Positions 41,086 to 50,761 of a stretch of 64,000 nt of DNA are shown piece after piece. The position numbers were made by a program, and so were the translations under genes. This DNA comes from Cherax quadricarinatus. Its lineage: Eukaryota > Arthropoda > Malacostraca > Decapoda > Parastacidae. The stretch spans positions 10,535,351 through 10,599,350 of the forward strand of contig NC_091378.1 of the NCBI RefSeq assembly GCF_038502225.1. The letters are read 5' to 3'. The number at the start of each line of letters is the position of its first letter. Positions within the stretch are counted from its first letter, which is position 1. The notes below the pieces were generated by a model. It ran no database searches, was not told the DNA's origin, and worked only from the letters and a program-made list of their open reading frames with translations.

Positions 41086-42814
41086 ATGGAGCGTTTACTG
41101 AAACCTGAGAGGCTAGACTGTGACCCCAGCTTATCAACGGCTGCTCAGGAATGGAAGCACTGGTTTAAGACTTTCGAAAACTTCTTGGGAGCCCTTCCTA
41201 AAGAAGATCTAGATAAACTAAGTCTGCTCATCAATTTTGTGTCACCTAAGATATACGAGGCTATTTCTGAGTGTAATACATACGAAGATGCTATCAAAAC
41301 CCTCAAGTCTCAGTATATTAAACCTACAAATGAAATCTTTGCACGCTATCGCCTTGCAACTCGCCGCCAGCAGATTGATGAATCCTTAGAGGAATACTTT
41401 CAAGCACTGAAAATTTTAGGTAAGGACTGTCACTTTCAAGCAGTGACAGCTGCTCAGTATTGTGAAGAGTCCATCAGGGATGCTTTTATCAGTGGCCTGC
41501 AATCACTAATAATAAGGCAGCGTTTATTGGAGAATAAAACTCTCGACTTAGCCGCTGCCTTTGACCAGGCAAGAGCTCTAGATTCAGCCCAGAAGAATTC
41601 TGAAGTATACAGTACCACTCAGCCTTCTCGAGTGGTAAGTGCTGCAATTCCTGACCAAGACTCTTGCAATGAAGTTACTGTGGAACCTGCCTCAGTGACA
41701 GCAGCAGCAGGTACGGTGTGTTTCTTTTGTGGTTTTTCAAGACATCCACGTCCAAAGTGTTCTGCTCGTGAAGCAATGTGCCATAAATGCCACAAGAAAG
41801 GTCACTTTGCTAAAGTATGTCGTGCTAATGCATCAACAAGAGCTAGTGCCTCCACACATTCCAGTGATCATGCGACTCTAGCAACAGTGACTTCTGCGGC
41901 TACTCCAAATTCACTGTCAAAGGCAGTTGTGAAAGTATTCATCAAAGGAACAGAAGTAGATGGTCTTATTGATAGTGGCAGCTCAGAGAGTTTCATCAAC
42001 CTTGACTTAGTTAAACGGCTCTCCTTGACTCTACATCACTCATCAGGTACCGTTTCCATGGCATCAACATCTCTCTCTATTCAGACCTTAGGGTTTTGTA
42101 AGGTAAATCTCAGAGTTAATGGAAAGGATTATCAAGATGTACATTTAGCTATTCTGCCACAACTGTGCTCTGATGTTATCCTTGGTCAGGACTTTCAGAA
42201 GCTGCATGGTAGTGTCACCTTAACATATGGAGGTGAACTGCCTCCTCTTGTTGTCTGTGGACTTAGCACTTTAAGGGTAGACCCACCAAAGCTGTTTGCA
42301 AATCTTACCGCGGATTGCCATCCTATATCAGCTAAGTCACGCCGCTATTCTTATGAGGATCGGATGTTCATTGAGAAAGAAACTCAGAGGCTGCTGAAGG
42401 AGGGTATTATAGAACCGAGTGATTCCCCTTGGCGTGCACAGGTTGTTGTTGTTAAAGATGGTTATAGGAAACGGAGACTGGCTATCGATTACTCTGAGAC
42501 AATCAACAAATTTACACTTCTTGATGGGTACCCTCTACCTCGAATTGATGATACAGTGAACAAAATTGCTCAGTACTATGTGTTTAGCACAATTGATCTA
42601 CAGAGTGCCTATCATCAAGTCCCTATAAGGAATGAAGATAAACCATACACAGCGTTTCAGGCTAGTGATGGCCTGTATCAGTTTACCAGAGTCCCTTTTG
42701 GAGTCACCAATGGGGTAGCCTGCTTCCAACGAATTATGGATTCACTCATTCAGGAAGAGCAACTCATGGGAACTTACGCGTATTTAGATAATGTTACCAT
42801 TTGTGGCAAGACCC
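41086..42814 (+). CDS. Ty3/gypsy Gag-Pol, open until the assembly gap
   Basis: One frame with no stop for 576 codons. Gag-like part with two zinc knuckles (CFFCGFSRHPRPKC and CHKCHKKGHFAKVC, residues about 212-245). An aspartic protease at LIDSGSSESFI (about 295). An RT with DSPWRAQVVVVKDG, RLAIDYSETINKFT, FSTIDLQSAYHQV and FGVTNGVACFQR. The catalytic YxDD box reads YLDN (about 565). RNase H, integrase and the 3' LTR would lie past the gap but are not seen on the far side. Gag and Pol are fused in one frame. Confidence 0.88.
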
Positions 42815-42914
42815 NNNNNNNNNNNNNNNNNNNNNNNNNNNNNNNNNNNNNNNNNNNNNNNNNNNNNNNNNNNNNNNNNNNNNNNNNNNNNNNNNNNNNN
42901 NNNNNNNNNNNNNN
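42815..42914. other. Assembly gap, 100 N
   Basis: Exactly 100 N, a customary placeholder for unknown length. The left side is inside an RT gene and the right side inside a (TA)n array, so real sequence is missing. Confidence 0.98.

Positions 42915-43007
<93 letters not shown>
42915..43007. repeat. (TA)n microsatellite after the gap
   Basis: Pure TA run. Translated frames across it are artefacts. Confidence 0.98.
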
Positions 43008-43632
<625 letters not shown>

Positions 43633-43664
43633 ATTCTGAAATCACCTGTTTACTGTGATCTTAT

Positions 43665-43667
<3 letters not shown>

Positions 43668-43731
<64 letters not shown>
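43668..43731. repeat. (TA)n microsatellite
   Basis: Pure TA run. Confidence 0.98.
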
Positions 43732-43734
<3 letters not shown>

Positions 43735-44230
43735 CTCTAATGTGGTTGAAAATCACGTTCGACTCCTGTGCTATATGTACTGAATAATGGTGTTATGAAA
43801 TTCTCAGTTCTAATGGTTTTCCTATCTGTCTCAAATAGGAGAGACTGCAGCTGTTGCAACCAATTCTGAAGACACCACCAGCATGCTGTTGGGTTGAGTT
43901 CTTTATCGGAATGCTTCTAACAGTCCATGAATTTTTAAATACTACTTGTATATTAAATCTTTTAAGGGCGTTTGGCAGGAGAGAGAACTTCTCGTTGTAT
44001 GAGAGGACCAACACTTTCTTAGTGTGAGGTGTTATCTTAGGTTCTGTTCCATAATAAGTTTTCTTAGCTGCCAGCAAGGCAGCTAATGCTATAATATTCA
44101 TCCTTCTGCCTATGGGCACTGGTATGCCTGGAGGCACTTCCTGCCCTTCTCTCCTTCCCTCCCTTACTCCAGTGAATGCATCCTCTGGGATCGTATTAGC
44201 TCAGACATCCTTCTTTTTTTTTCTGCAATT
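43732..44230 (-). pseudogene. PLE fragment between RT and endonuclease
   Basis: The minus-strand frame 44137-43793 includes PKITPHTKKVLVLSYNEKFS, LLPNALKRFNIQVVFKNSW and GGVFRIGCNSCSLSYL. The last resembles the PLE stretch leading into the GIY-YIG domain (compare CGGCNRIYVGET at 11420). It is truncated on both sides. Confidence 0.6.
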
Positions 44231-44892
44231 TTGCATATATATATAAGTGAACAGTATTTAGATAAGGCTAAAGAGGTCTTTGTGGCATTTTTGGATTTGG
44301 AAAAGGCGTATGACAGGGTGGATAGGGGGGCAATGTGGCAGATGTTGCAAGTGTATGGTGTAGGAGGTAGGTTACTGAAAGCAGTGAAGAGTTTTTACGA
44401 GGATAGTGAGGCTCAAGTTAGAGTATGTAGGAAAGAGGGAAATTTTTTCCCAGTAAAAGTAGGCCTTAGACAAGGATGTGTGATGTCACCGTGGTTGTTT
44501 AATATATTTATAGATGGGGTTGTAAGAGAAGTAAATGCGAGGGTCTTGGCAAGAGGCGTGGAGTTAAAAGATAAAGAATCACACACAAAGTGGGAGTTGT
44601 CACAGCTGCTCTTTGCTGATGACACTGTGCTCTTGGGAGATTCTGAAGAGAAGCTGCAGAGATTGGTGGATGAATTTGGTAGGGTGTGCAAAAGAAGAAA
44701 ATTAAAGGTGAATACAGGAAAGAGTAAGGTTATGAGGATAACAAAAAGATTAGGTGATGAAAGATTGAATATCAGATTGGAGGGAGAGAGTATGGAGGAG
44801 GTGAACGTATTCAGATATTTGGGAGTGGACGTGTCAGCGGATGGGTCTATGAAAGATGAGGTGAATCATAGAATTGATGAGGGAAAAAGAGT
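44231..44892 (+). pseudogene. LINE RT fragment, cut by another LINE
   Basis: A plus-strand open frame with VAFLDLEKAYDRVDRGAMWQ, GLRQGCVMSPWLFNIFIDG, FADDTVLLGDS and VFRYLGVDVSADGSM, ending at NHRIDEGKR where the element at 44893 begins. Same family as copies A and B. Its frame is undamaged. Confidence 0.85.
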
Positions 44893-44926
44893 TTACCTGG
44901 AGTTTACCTGGAGAGAGTTTCGGGGG

Positions 44927-47900
44927 TCAACGCCCCCGCGGCCCGGTCTGTGACCAGGCCTCCTGGTGGATCAGCGCCTGATCAACCAGGCTGTTGCTGC
45001 TGGCTGCACGCAAACCAACGTACGAGCCACAGCCCGGCTGATCAGGAACTGCCTTTAGGTGCTTGTCCAGTGCCAGCTTGAAGACTGCCAGGGGTCTGTT
45101 GGTAATCCCCCTTATGTGTGCTGGGAGGCAGTTGAACAGTCTCGGTCCCCTGACACTTATTGTATGGTCTCTTAACGTGCTAGTGACACCCCTGCTTTTC
45201 ATTGGGGGGATGGTGCATCGTCTGCCAAGTCTTTTGCTTTCGTAGTGAGTGATTTTCGTGTGCAAGTTCGGTACTAGTCCCTCTAGGATTTTCCAGGTGT
45301 ATATAATCATGTATCTCTCCCTCCTGCGTTCCAGGGAATACAGGTTTAGAAACCTCAAGCGCTCCCAGTAATTGAGGTGTTTTATCTCCGTTATGCGCGC
45401 CGTGAAAGTTCTCTGTACATTTTCTAGGTCGGCAATTTCACCTGCCTTGAAAGGTGCTGTTAGAGTGCAGCAATATTCCAGCCTAGATAGAACAAGTGAC
45501 CTGAAGAGTGTCATCATGGGCTTGGCCTCCCTAGTTTTGAAGGTTCTCATTATCCATCCTGTCATTTTTCTAGCAGATGCGATTGATACAATGTTATGGT
45601 CCTTGAAGGTGAGATCCTCCGACATAATCACTCCCAGGTCTTTGACGTTGGTGTTTCGCTCTATTTTGTGGCCAGAATTTGTTTTGTACTCTGATGAAGA
45701 TTTAATTTCCTCATGTTTACCATATCTGAGTAATTGAAATTTCTCATCGTTGAACTTCATATTGTTTTCTGCAGCCCACTGAAAGATTTGGTTGATGTCC
45801 GCCTGGAGCCTTGCAGTGTCTGCAATGGAAGACACTGTCATGCAGATTCGGGTGTCATCTGCAAAGGAAGACACGGTGCTGTGGCTGACATCCTTGTCTA
45901 TGTCGGATATGAGGATGAGGAACAAGATGGGAGCTAGTACTGTGCCTTGTGGAACAGAGCTTTTCACCGTAGCTGCCTCGGACTTTACTCTGTTGACGAC
46001 TACTCTCTGTGTTCTGTTAGTGAGGAAATTATAGATCCATCGACCAACTTTTCCTGTTATTCCTTTAGCGCGCATTTTGTGCGCTATTACGCCATGGTCA
46101 CACTTGTCGAAGGCTTTTGCAAAGTCTGTATATATTACATCTGCATTCTTTTTGTCTTCTAGTGCATTTAGGACCTTGTCGTAGTGATCCAGTAGTTGAG
46201 ACAGACAGGAGCGACCTGTTCTAAACCCATGTTGCCCTGGGTTGTGTAACTGATGGGTTTCTAGATGGGTGGTGATCTTGCTTCTTAGGACCCTTTCAAA
46301 GATTTTTATGATATGGGATGTTAGTGCTATTGGTCTGTAGTTCTTTGCTGTTGCTTTACTGCCCCCTTTGTGGAGTGGGGCTATGTCTGTTGTTTTTAGT
46401 AACTGAGGGACGACCCCCGTGTCCATGCTCCCTCTCCATAGGATGGAAAAGGCTCGTGATAGGGGCTTCTTGCAGTTCTTGATGAACACAGAGTTCCATG
46501 AGTCTGGCCCTGGGGCAGAGTGCATGGGCATGTCATTTATCGCCTGTTCGAAGTCATTTGGCGTCAGGATAACATCGGATAGGCTTGTGTTAATCAAATT
46601 TTGTGGCTCTCTCATAAAAAATTCATTTTGATCTTCGACTCTCAGTCTGGTTAGCGGCTTGCTAAAAACTGAGTCATATTGGGACTTGAGTAGCTCACTC
46701 ATTTCCTTGCTGTCATCTGTGTAGGACCCATCTTGTTTAAGTAGGGGCCCAATACTGGACGTTGTTCTCGATTTTGATTTGGCATAGGAGAAGAAATACT
46801 TTGGGTTTCTTTCGATTTCATTTATGGCTTTTAGTTCTTCCCGCGATTCCTGACTCCTAAAGGATTCTTTTAGCTTAAGTTCGATGCTTGCTATTTCTCT
46901 GACCAGTGTCTCCCTGCGCATTTCTGATATATTGACCTCTTTTAGCCGCTCTGTTATTCTTTTCCGTCGCCTGTAAAGGGAGCGCCTGTCTCTTTCTATT
47001 TTACATCTACTCCTCCTTTTTCTTAGAGGAATAAGCCTTGTGCATACATCGAGTGCCACCGAGTTAATCTGTTCTAGGCATAAGTTTGGGTCTGTGTTGC
47101 TTAGTATATCTTCCCAGCTTATATCGGTTAGGACTTGGTTTACTTGGTCCCACTTTATGTTTTTGTTATTGAAGTTGAATTTGGTGAATGCTCCCTCGTG
47201 ACTAGTCTCATTTTGTCGGTCTGGGGCTCCACGCATACATGTCTGAACCTCAATTATGTTGTGATCTGAGTATATTGTTTTTGATATGGTGACATTTCTT
47301 ATCAGATCATCATTGTTAGTGAAGATGAGGTCTAGTGTATTCTCCAGTCTAGTAGGCTCTATTATTTGCTGGTTTAAATTGAATTTTGTGCAGAGATTTA
47401 AAAGCTCGTGTGAGTGTGAGTTTTCATCAGAGCTGCCTCCTGGTGTTATTACTGCAACAATATTATTTGCTATATTCCTCCATTTTAGGTGCCTTAAGTT
47501 GAAATCCCCCAGGAGCAAGATGTTGGGTGCAGGAGCTGGAAGATTTTCCAGACAGTGGTCAATTTTTAACAGCTGTTCCTGGAATTGCTGGGATGTTGCA
47601 TCCGGAGGCTTGTAGACTACCACAATGACTAGGTTTTGGTTCTCGACCTTTACTGCTAAAACTTCCACTACGTCATTTGAGGCATTAAGCAGTTCTGTGC
47701 AAACAAGTGACTCTGCAATGTACAGGCCAACCCCCCCCTTTTGCCTGTTCACTCTGTCACATCTGTATAGGTTGTAACCTGGGATCCATATTTCGTTGTC
47801 CAAGTGATCCTTTATGTGGGTCTCAGTGAAAGCCGCGAACATTGCCTTTGCCTCTGCAAGCAGTCCACGGATGAAAGGTATTTTGTTGTTTATTGCTGGC

Positions 47901-48034
47901 TTTAGACCCTGTATATTTGCAAAGAAGAATGTTATCGGACTGGTGGTATTGTTGGTACTGGGGGGGGATTTTTTTTCCGGCATTAGTATCTGTATCTGTT
48001 GGTTTGGAGTGGAGGCCATCGACTGTGGTTCCAC
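44927..48034 (-). CDS. LINE ORF2: endonuclease and reverse transcriptase, intact
   Basis: About 1035 codons are open. The longest frame begins with GTG at 48034, and the first ATG is five codons in (SMASTPNQQ). The endonuclease shows TETHIKDH, VVVYKPPDAT, LLLGDFNLRHLKW (about 174) and YSDHNIIEV (about 255). The RT shows IAPLHKGGSKATAKNYRPIA, YTDFAKAFDKCDHGV, VPQGTVLAPILFLILI and SFADDTRIC (about 723). The carboxy end runs PDQPGCGSYVGLRAASSNSL to RGR and TGA. The overlap with ORF1 suggests reinitiation or frameshifting for translation. Confidence 0.9.
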   Translation of the reverse strand: MEPQSMASTPNQQIQILMPEKKSPPSTNNTTSPITFFFANIQGLKPAINNKIPFIRGLLAEAKAMFAAFTETHIKDHLDNEIWIPGYNLYRCDRVNRQKGGVGLYIAESLVCTELLNASNDVVEVLAVKVENQNLVIVVVYKPPDATSQQFQEQLLKIDHCLENLPAPAPNILLLGDFNLRHLKWRNIANNIVAVITPGGSSDENSHSHELLNLCTKFNLNQQIIEPTRLENTLDLIFTNNDDLIRNVTISKTIYSDHNIIEVQTCMRGAPDRQNETSHEGAFTKFNFNNKNIKWDQVNQVLTDISWEDILSNTDPNLCLEQINSVALDVCTRLIPLRKRRSRCKIERDRRSLYRRRKRITERLKEVNISEMRRETLVREIASIELKLKESFRSQESREELKAINEIERNPKYFFSYAKSKSRTTSSIGPLLKQDGSYTDDSKEMSELLKSQYDSVFSKPLTRLRVEDQNEFFMREPQNLINTSLSDVILTPNDFEQAINDMPMHSAPGPDSWNSVFIKNCKKPLSRAFSILWRGSMDTGVVPQLLKTTDIAPLHKGGSKATAKNYRPIALTSHIIKIFERVLRSKITTHLETHQLHNPGQHGFRTGRSCLSQLLDHYDKVLNALEDKKNADVIYTDFAKAFDKCDHGVIAHKMRAKGITGKVGRWIYNFLTNRTQRVVVNRVKSEAATVKSSVPQGTVLAPILFLILISDIDKDVSHSTVSSFADDTRICMTVSSIADTARLQADINQIFQWAAENNMKFNDEKFQLLRYGKHEEIKSSSEYKTNSGHKIERNTNVKDLGVIMSEDLTFKDHNIVSIASARKMTGWIMRTFKTREAKPMMTLFRSLVLSRLEYCCTLTAPFKAGEIADLENVQRTFTARITEIKHLNYWERLRFLNLYSLERRRERYMIIYTWKILEGLVPNLHTKITHYESKRLGRRCTIPPMKSRGVTSTLRDHTISVRGPRLFNCLPAHIRGITNRPLAVFKLALDKHLKAVPDQPGCGSYVGLRAASSNSLVDQALIHQEAWSQTGPRGR

Positions 48035-49170
48035 TCCAGGAATGACTGGATTTGGTGTACGATTTCTGCCATTTCCTGCCAGTTTTTTTTCCTTCCTGGC
48101 ACTAAAAAACCTCTCCCTCTTGAGTGGCTGTGGCTACCCAGGTTTTCCCATGGCCTGGATGTTTTGTATCTTTTTGTCCCCTTTAGATGGTATGCCTGGC
48201 AATTTAAGTTATAGCACAGTCTTTCCTGTACTGAAGAGGTACACATTTCAGGGTGAAAAAGCTTACAGGAAGGGAGTTTGCATTTTCCTGTTGTCATATG
48301 GGCATGACATTTTCTAGGGTGGTCATAGTTGCATGTCCCATCTGTTTTTCCAGATTTCCCATGCCAGCAGATACCAAGTGCATAGTATGTGCACAGGCTT
48401 GGTTTCCGTTTGCCTTGGGTTTCTGTGACTGTATTCCCTGTTGGTGCATGTTTCCCTGTCTTATTCCTATCCTCCTTAGCACCAACAATGGAGCTCCCAC
48501 CAGTTGTTTTTGGTAATTTATCCTCACTATTGCTATTGGAGTCCTCTTGTTTGCTATTTCCTGCGGTATTTCTGGTTTGCAATATTGGTTTTATCTTATC
48601 TTTGACTACACTTGTTTCCCTACTATGGCTCCTGTCCTCTATGAGGTCATTTATATGTATTCCTTCCTGCGTATAATTCCCGACTACCTGGACAAAATCT
48701 CCAGCTTCACCATTACTGTCTCCCAGGACAGTATCTCCAGCTTCACCATTTCTGTCTCCCAGGACAGCACCTCCAGCTTCACCATTACTGTCTCCCAGGA
48801 CAGCACTATCAGCCCCACATTTACTGACTACCAGGACATCACCTCCAGCCTTACAGTTTGTGACTACATGGCCAGTATCAAGGGCAGTACCATTCAGCCC
48901 GGACTTTTTATGTTCCCATCTGTTGTAGAAAGCTTCCAGGTTTTCTATGAAAGCAGCTTTGATGTTATCCTCTTTTAATACCCTTGTGATTTTAGTCCAC
49001 AGATTTTCCTCATTTGGGCATACCCAAAAACACTTCTCTGTTTTAATACTGCTTGTAGCTAGTTCTGGGATATCTGCACAAGGAGCGTGACACCAATTTC
49101 CACAAAAATGACAATTTATCCATGTGGTAGCCCGTTTGTTTGACTGACCACAGACTACACACAGCTTCAT
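47983..49170 (-). CDS. LINE ORF1 protein with PHD-like and CCCH zinc fingers
   Basis: 395 codons from ATG 49170. Residues 4-55 hold a PHD-like set of Cys/His (CVVCGQSNKRATTWINCHFC, GNWCHAPC, FWVCPNEE). Residues about 120-160 hold three 12-residue repeats of AVLGDSNGEAGG type (36-base units near 48690-48800). Residues about 270-330 hold a run of Cys/His clusters (CTYYALGICW, CNYDHPRKCHAHM, CKLPSCKLFHPEMC) like CCCH fingers that bind RNA. It probably packages the element RNA. It overlaps ORF2 by about 50 bases in another frame. Confidence 0.82.
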   Translation of the reverse strand: MKLCVVCGQSNKRATTWINCHFCGNWCHAPCADIPELATSSIKTEKCFWVCPNEENLWTKITRVLKEDNIKAAFIENLEAFYNRWEHKKSGLNGTALDTGHVVTNCKAGGDVLVVSKCGADSAVLGDSNGEAGGAVLGDRNGEAGDTVLGDSNGEAGDFVQVVGNYTQEGIHINDLIEDRSHSRETSVVKDKIKPILQTRNTAGNSKQEDSNSNSEDKLPKTTGGSSIVGAKEDRNKTGKHAPTGNTVTETQGKRKPSLCTYYALGICWHGKSGKTDGTCNYDHPRKCHAHMTTGKCKLPSCKLFHPEMCTSSVQERLCYNLNCQAYHLKGTKRYKTSRPWENLGSHSHSRGRGFLVPGRKKNWQEMAEIVHQIQSFLEWNHSRWPPLQTNRYRY

Positions 49171-49401
49171 AATGATTTGAATGGTTGATTTACTGCAAGT
49201 CTACTAGCAACCTCTTGAATATTATATTAATAACCTTAAATGAAGCTCTAGCTATTTGTATTTCTGTTTCTAACTCTTTTTGTATATTGGACAGCTTACC
49301 GTCACGTTCCTGATTTTTAATGTTTGTGTTTATAAGGGCGCCTACAAACCCATCCGTTTACAGTCTGCTTTATTGTCCAACGAAACTGTTTGAAACCAGT
49401 C

Positions 49402-49452
49402 CCGGGTTCGGACCAGTCAAGGGTTCGGACCAGTCAAGGGTTCGGACCAGTC
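49402..49452. repeat. Three copies of a 17-bp unit
   Basis: GGGTTCGGACCAGTCAA repeated three times, the last ending GTCGATC. It lies just upstream of the intact LINE. Confidence 0.9.
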
Positions 49453-49538
49453 GATCTGCTCTGATCAGTGGGTCACTTATTTAAAACATACTGGTCGGTG
49501 ATTTGAGCTAACACATGAAGGATCTACTTACCCGAGTA

Positions 49539-49541
<3 letters not shown>

Positions 49542-49628
<87 letters not shown>
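49542..49628. repeat. (TA)n microsatellite
   Basis: Pure TA run of about 87 bases. Confidence 0.98.
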
Positions 49629-49630
<2 letters not shown>

Positions 49631-50522
49631 CAGCACTGCGACTAGTCGGGAGATTGAATCCGTGTTGTTTTAGCCCACGTCATGGTGAGCAAAAATTCAC
49701 GACACTAACCCACAGGATCATACAATCTTACAAGAATCATGTACCCAGAAGAGCTAGGTGTTGTACTGTGATCCATGGACATACGATGATGTGGGTGACT
49801 TAGAGCTAATTTCATTCTACTTCCCATTTGGTGCACTAGCCTCCACAAGCAGCATATACCGTACTGTAACGAGTGGTATTGATTAATGCTTCAAACATCA
49901 GATGCTCAGTATCACTGGACGTGTAGCTCCTGATGCTAGCACATACATGGCTGTGGAAAGCTACAAACTAATTTCATTCTTCTCCCGTTTAGAGTAACAG
50001 TCTTCACGAACGAGCATTTTTAAGAAAATGACAATACTGTTCCTTTTCCTTTCCCAAGTTTCTCTTCCTGCTCTTCATTCCTCTTCCATCTTAATTTCCT
50101 GACCTACACTATATCAAAGCTTCGAGTTTCCCTCCAGATTCACTTTCCTTCTTATTAGTAGGTTCCTCATTTCTTACTTTTTAAACGCAGTTCATGACAG
50201 CCTTGTCCTTCCCTCTTCACACGCCTCTACCCTTAAACAGAACAGATTTTCCTTGTCTCTAGCTGCTCCCACTTCTTCCATCATATCTTCAGTTTATATG
50301 CATGTACGCATACAGGTGTACATGGTTGTCAGTGCGGCAAGTCACTGAAAATATCCAGAACACTGACTGACGCCATATTTAAAATCCTCAATAGCGCAAT
50401 TAGGTGAAGTCTTCTTGTTCTTCTTTTTCTTCTTCTTTAGTATATGTGCAGTTTCCCAAGAGGTAAAGTGGAGTCTGAGTTAATACCCTATGTAGATAAA
50501 AATATAAGTAGCATATACACAC
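49629..50522. other. Unassigned sequence downstream of the MFSD6-like exon
   Basis: Mostly C/T-rich on the plus strand at 50040-50300. Searched by eye for a following transporter exon on the minus strand. None convincing. Confidence 0.4.
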
Positions 50523-50691
50523 CTGAAGTCTTGTTTCCCTGTCCCGTGAGAGACGATATCAATTAGAAATCCTGAAAGTGGAGTGAGAACTATGGCTCCC
50601 AGGCTGCCAGAGAGTCGCTGGAGGCCGTAGTCACCTTTGTGCTCCCGCAGGATGGCCATTGTAGCACCTTTGAAGAGTGTCAGGCTTGATG
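50523..50691 (-). CDS. MFSD6-like major facilitator protein, following exon (partial gene)
   Basis: A 169-nt exon with acceptor TAACAG and donor CAG/GTGTGT. It encodes SSLTLFKGATMAILREHKGD, then YGLQRLSGSLGAIVLTPLSG and FLIDIVSHGTGKQDF. The motif TMAxxxEHKxDYGxQRLxGSxG is, from memory, a hallmark of MFSD6-related proteins. It is followed by a hydrophobic helix. The exon ends with two bases of a split codon. No continuation was found between here and the SAE1 start at 38348. The 100-N gap or a long intron could hold it. Confidence 0.75.
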
Positions 50692-50761
50692 CTGTTACAT
50701 GAAAAATCAAGGAGTAAAAACAAATCTTGTTAGTAGTCACTTACAGTTATGTTGAAGTGTA

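Larger units (their letters stand above)
44893..49180 (-). mobile_element. Two-ORF LINE of the CR1/Jockey group, apparently intact
   Basis: Minus strand: ORF1 (49170-47983), overlapping ORF2 (48034-44927), and a short 3' end of repeated CTCCAGGTAAA units. Both frames are open over their full length. 3' fragments of the family lie at 37437-37620, 56625-56815 and 59517-59940. The 5' end is not precisely placed and may extend to about 49390. Confidence 0.85.
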
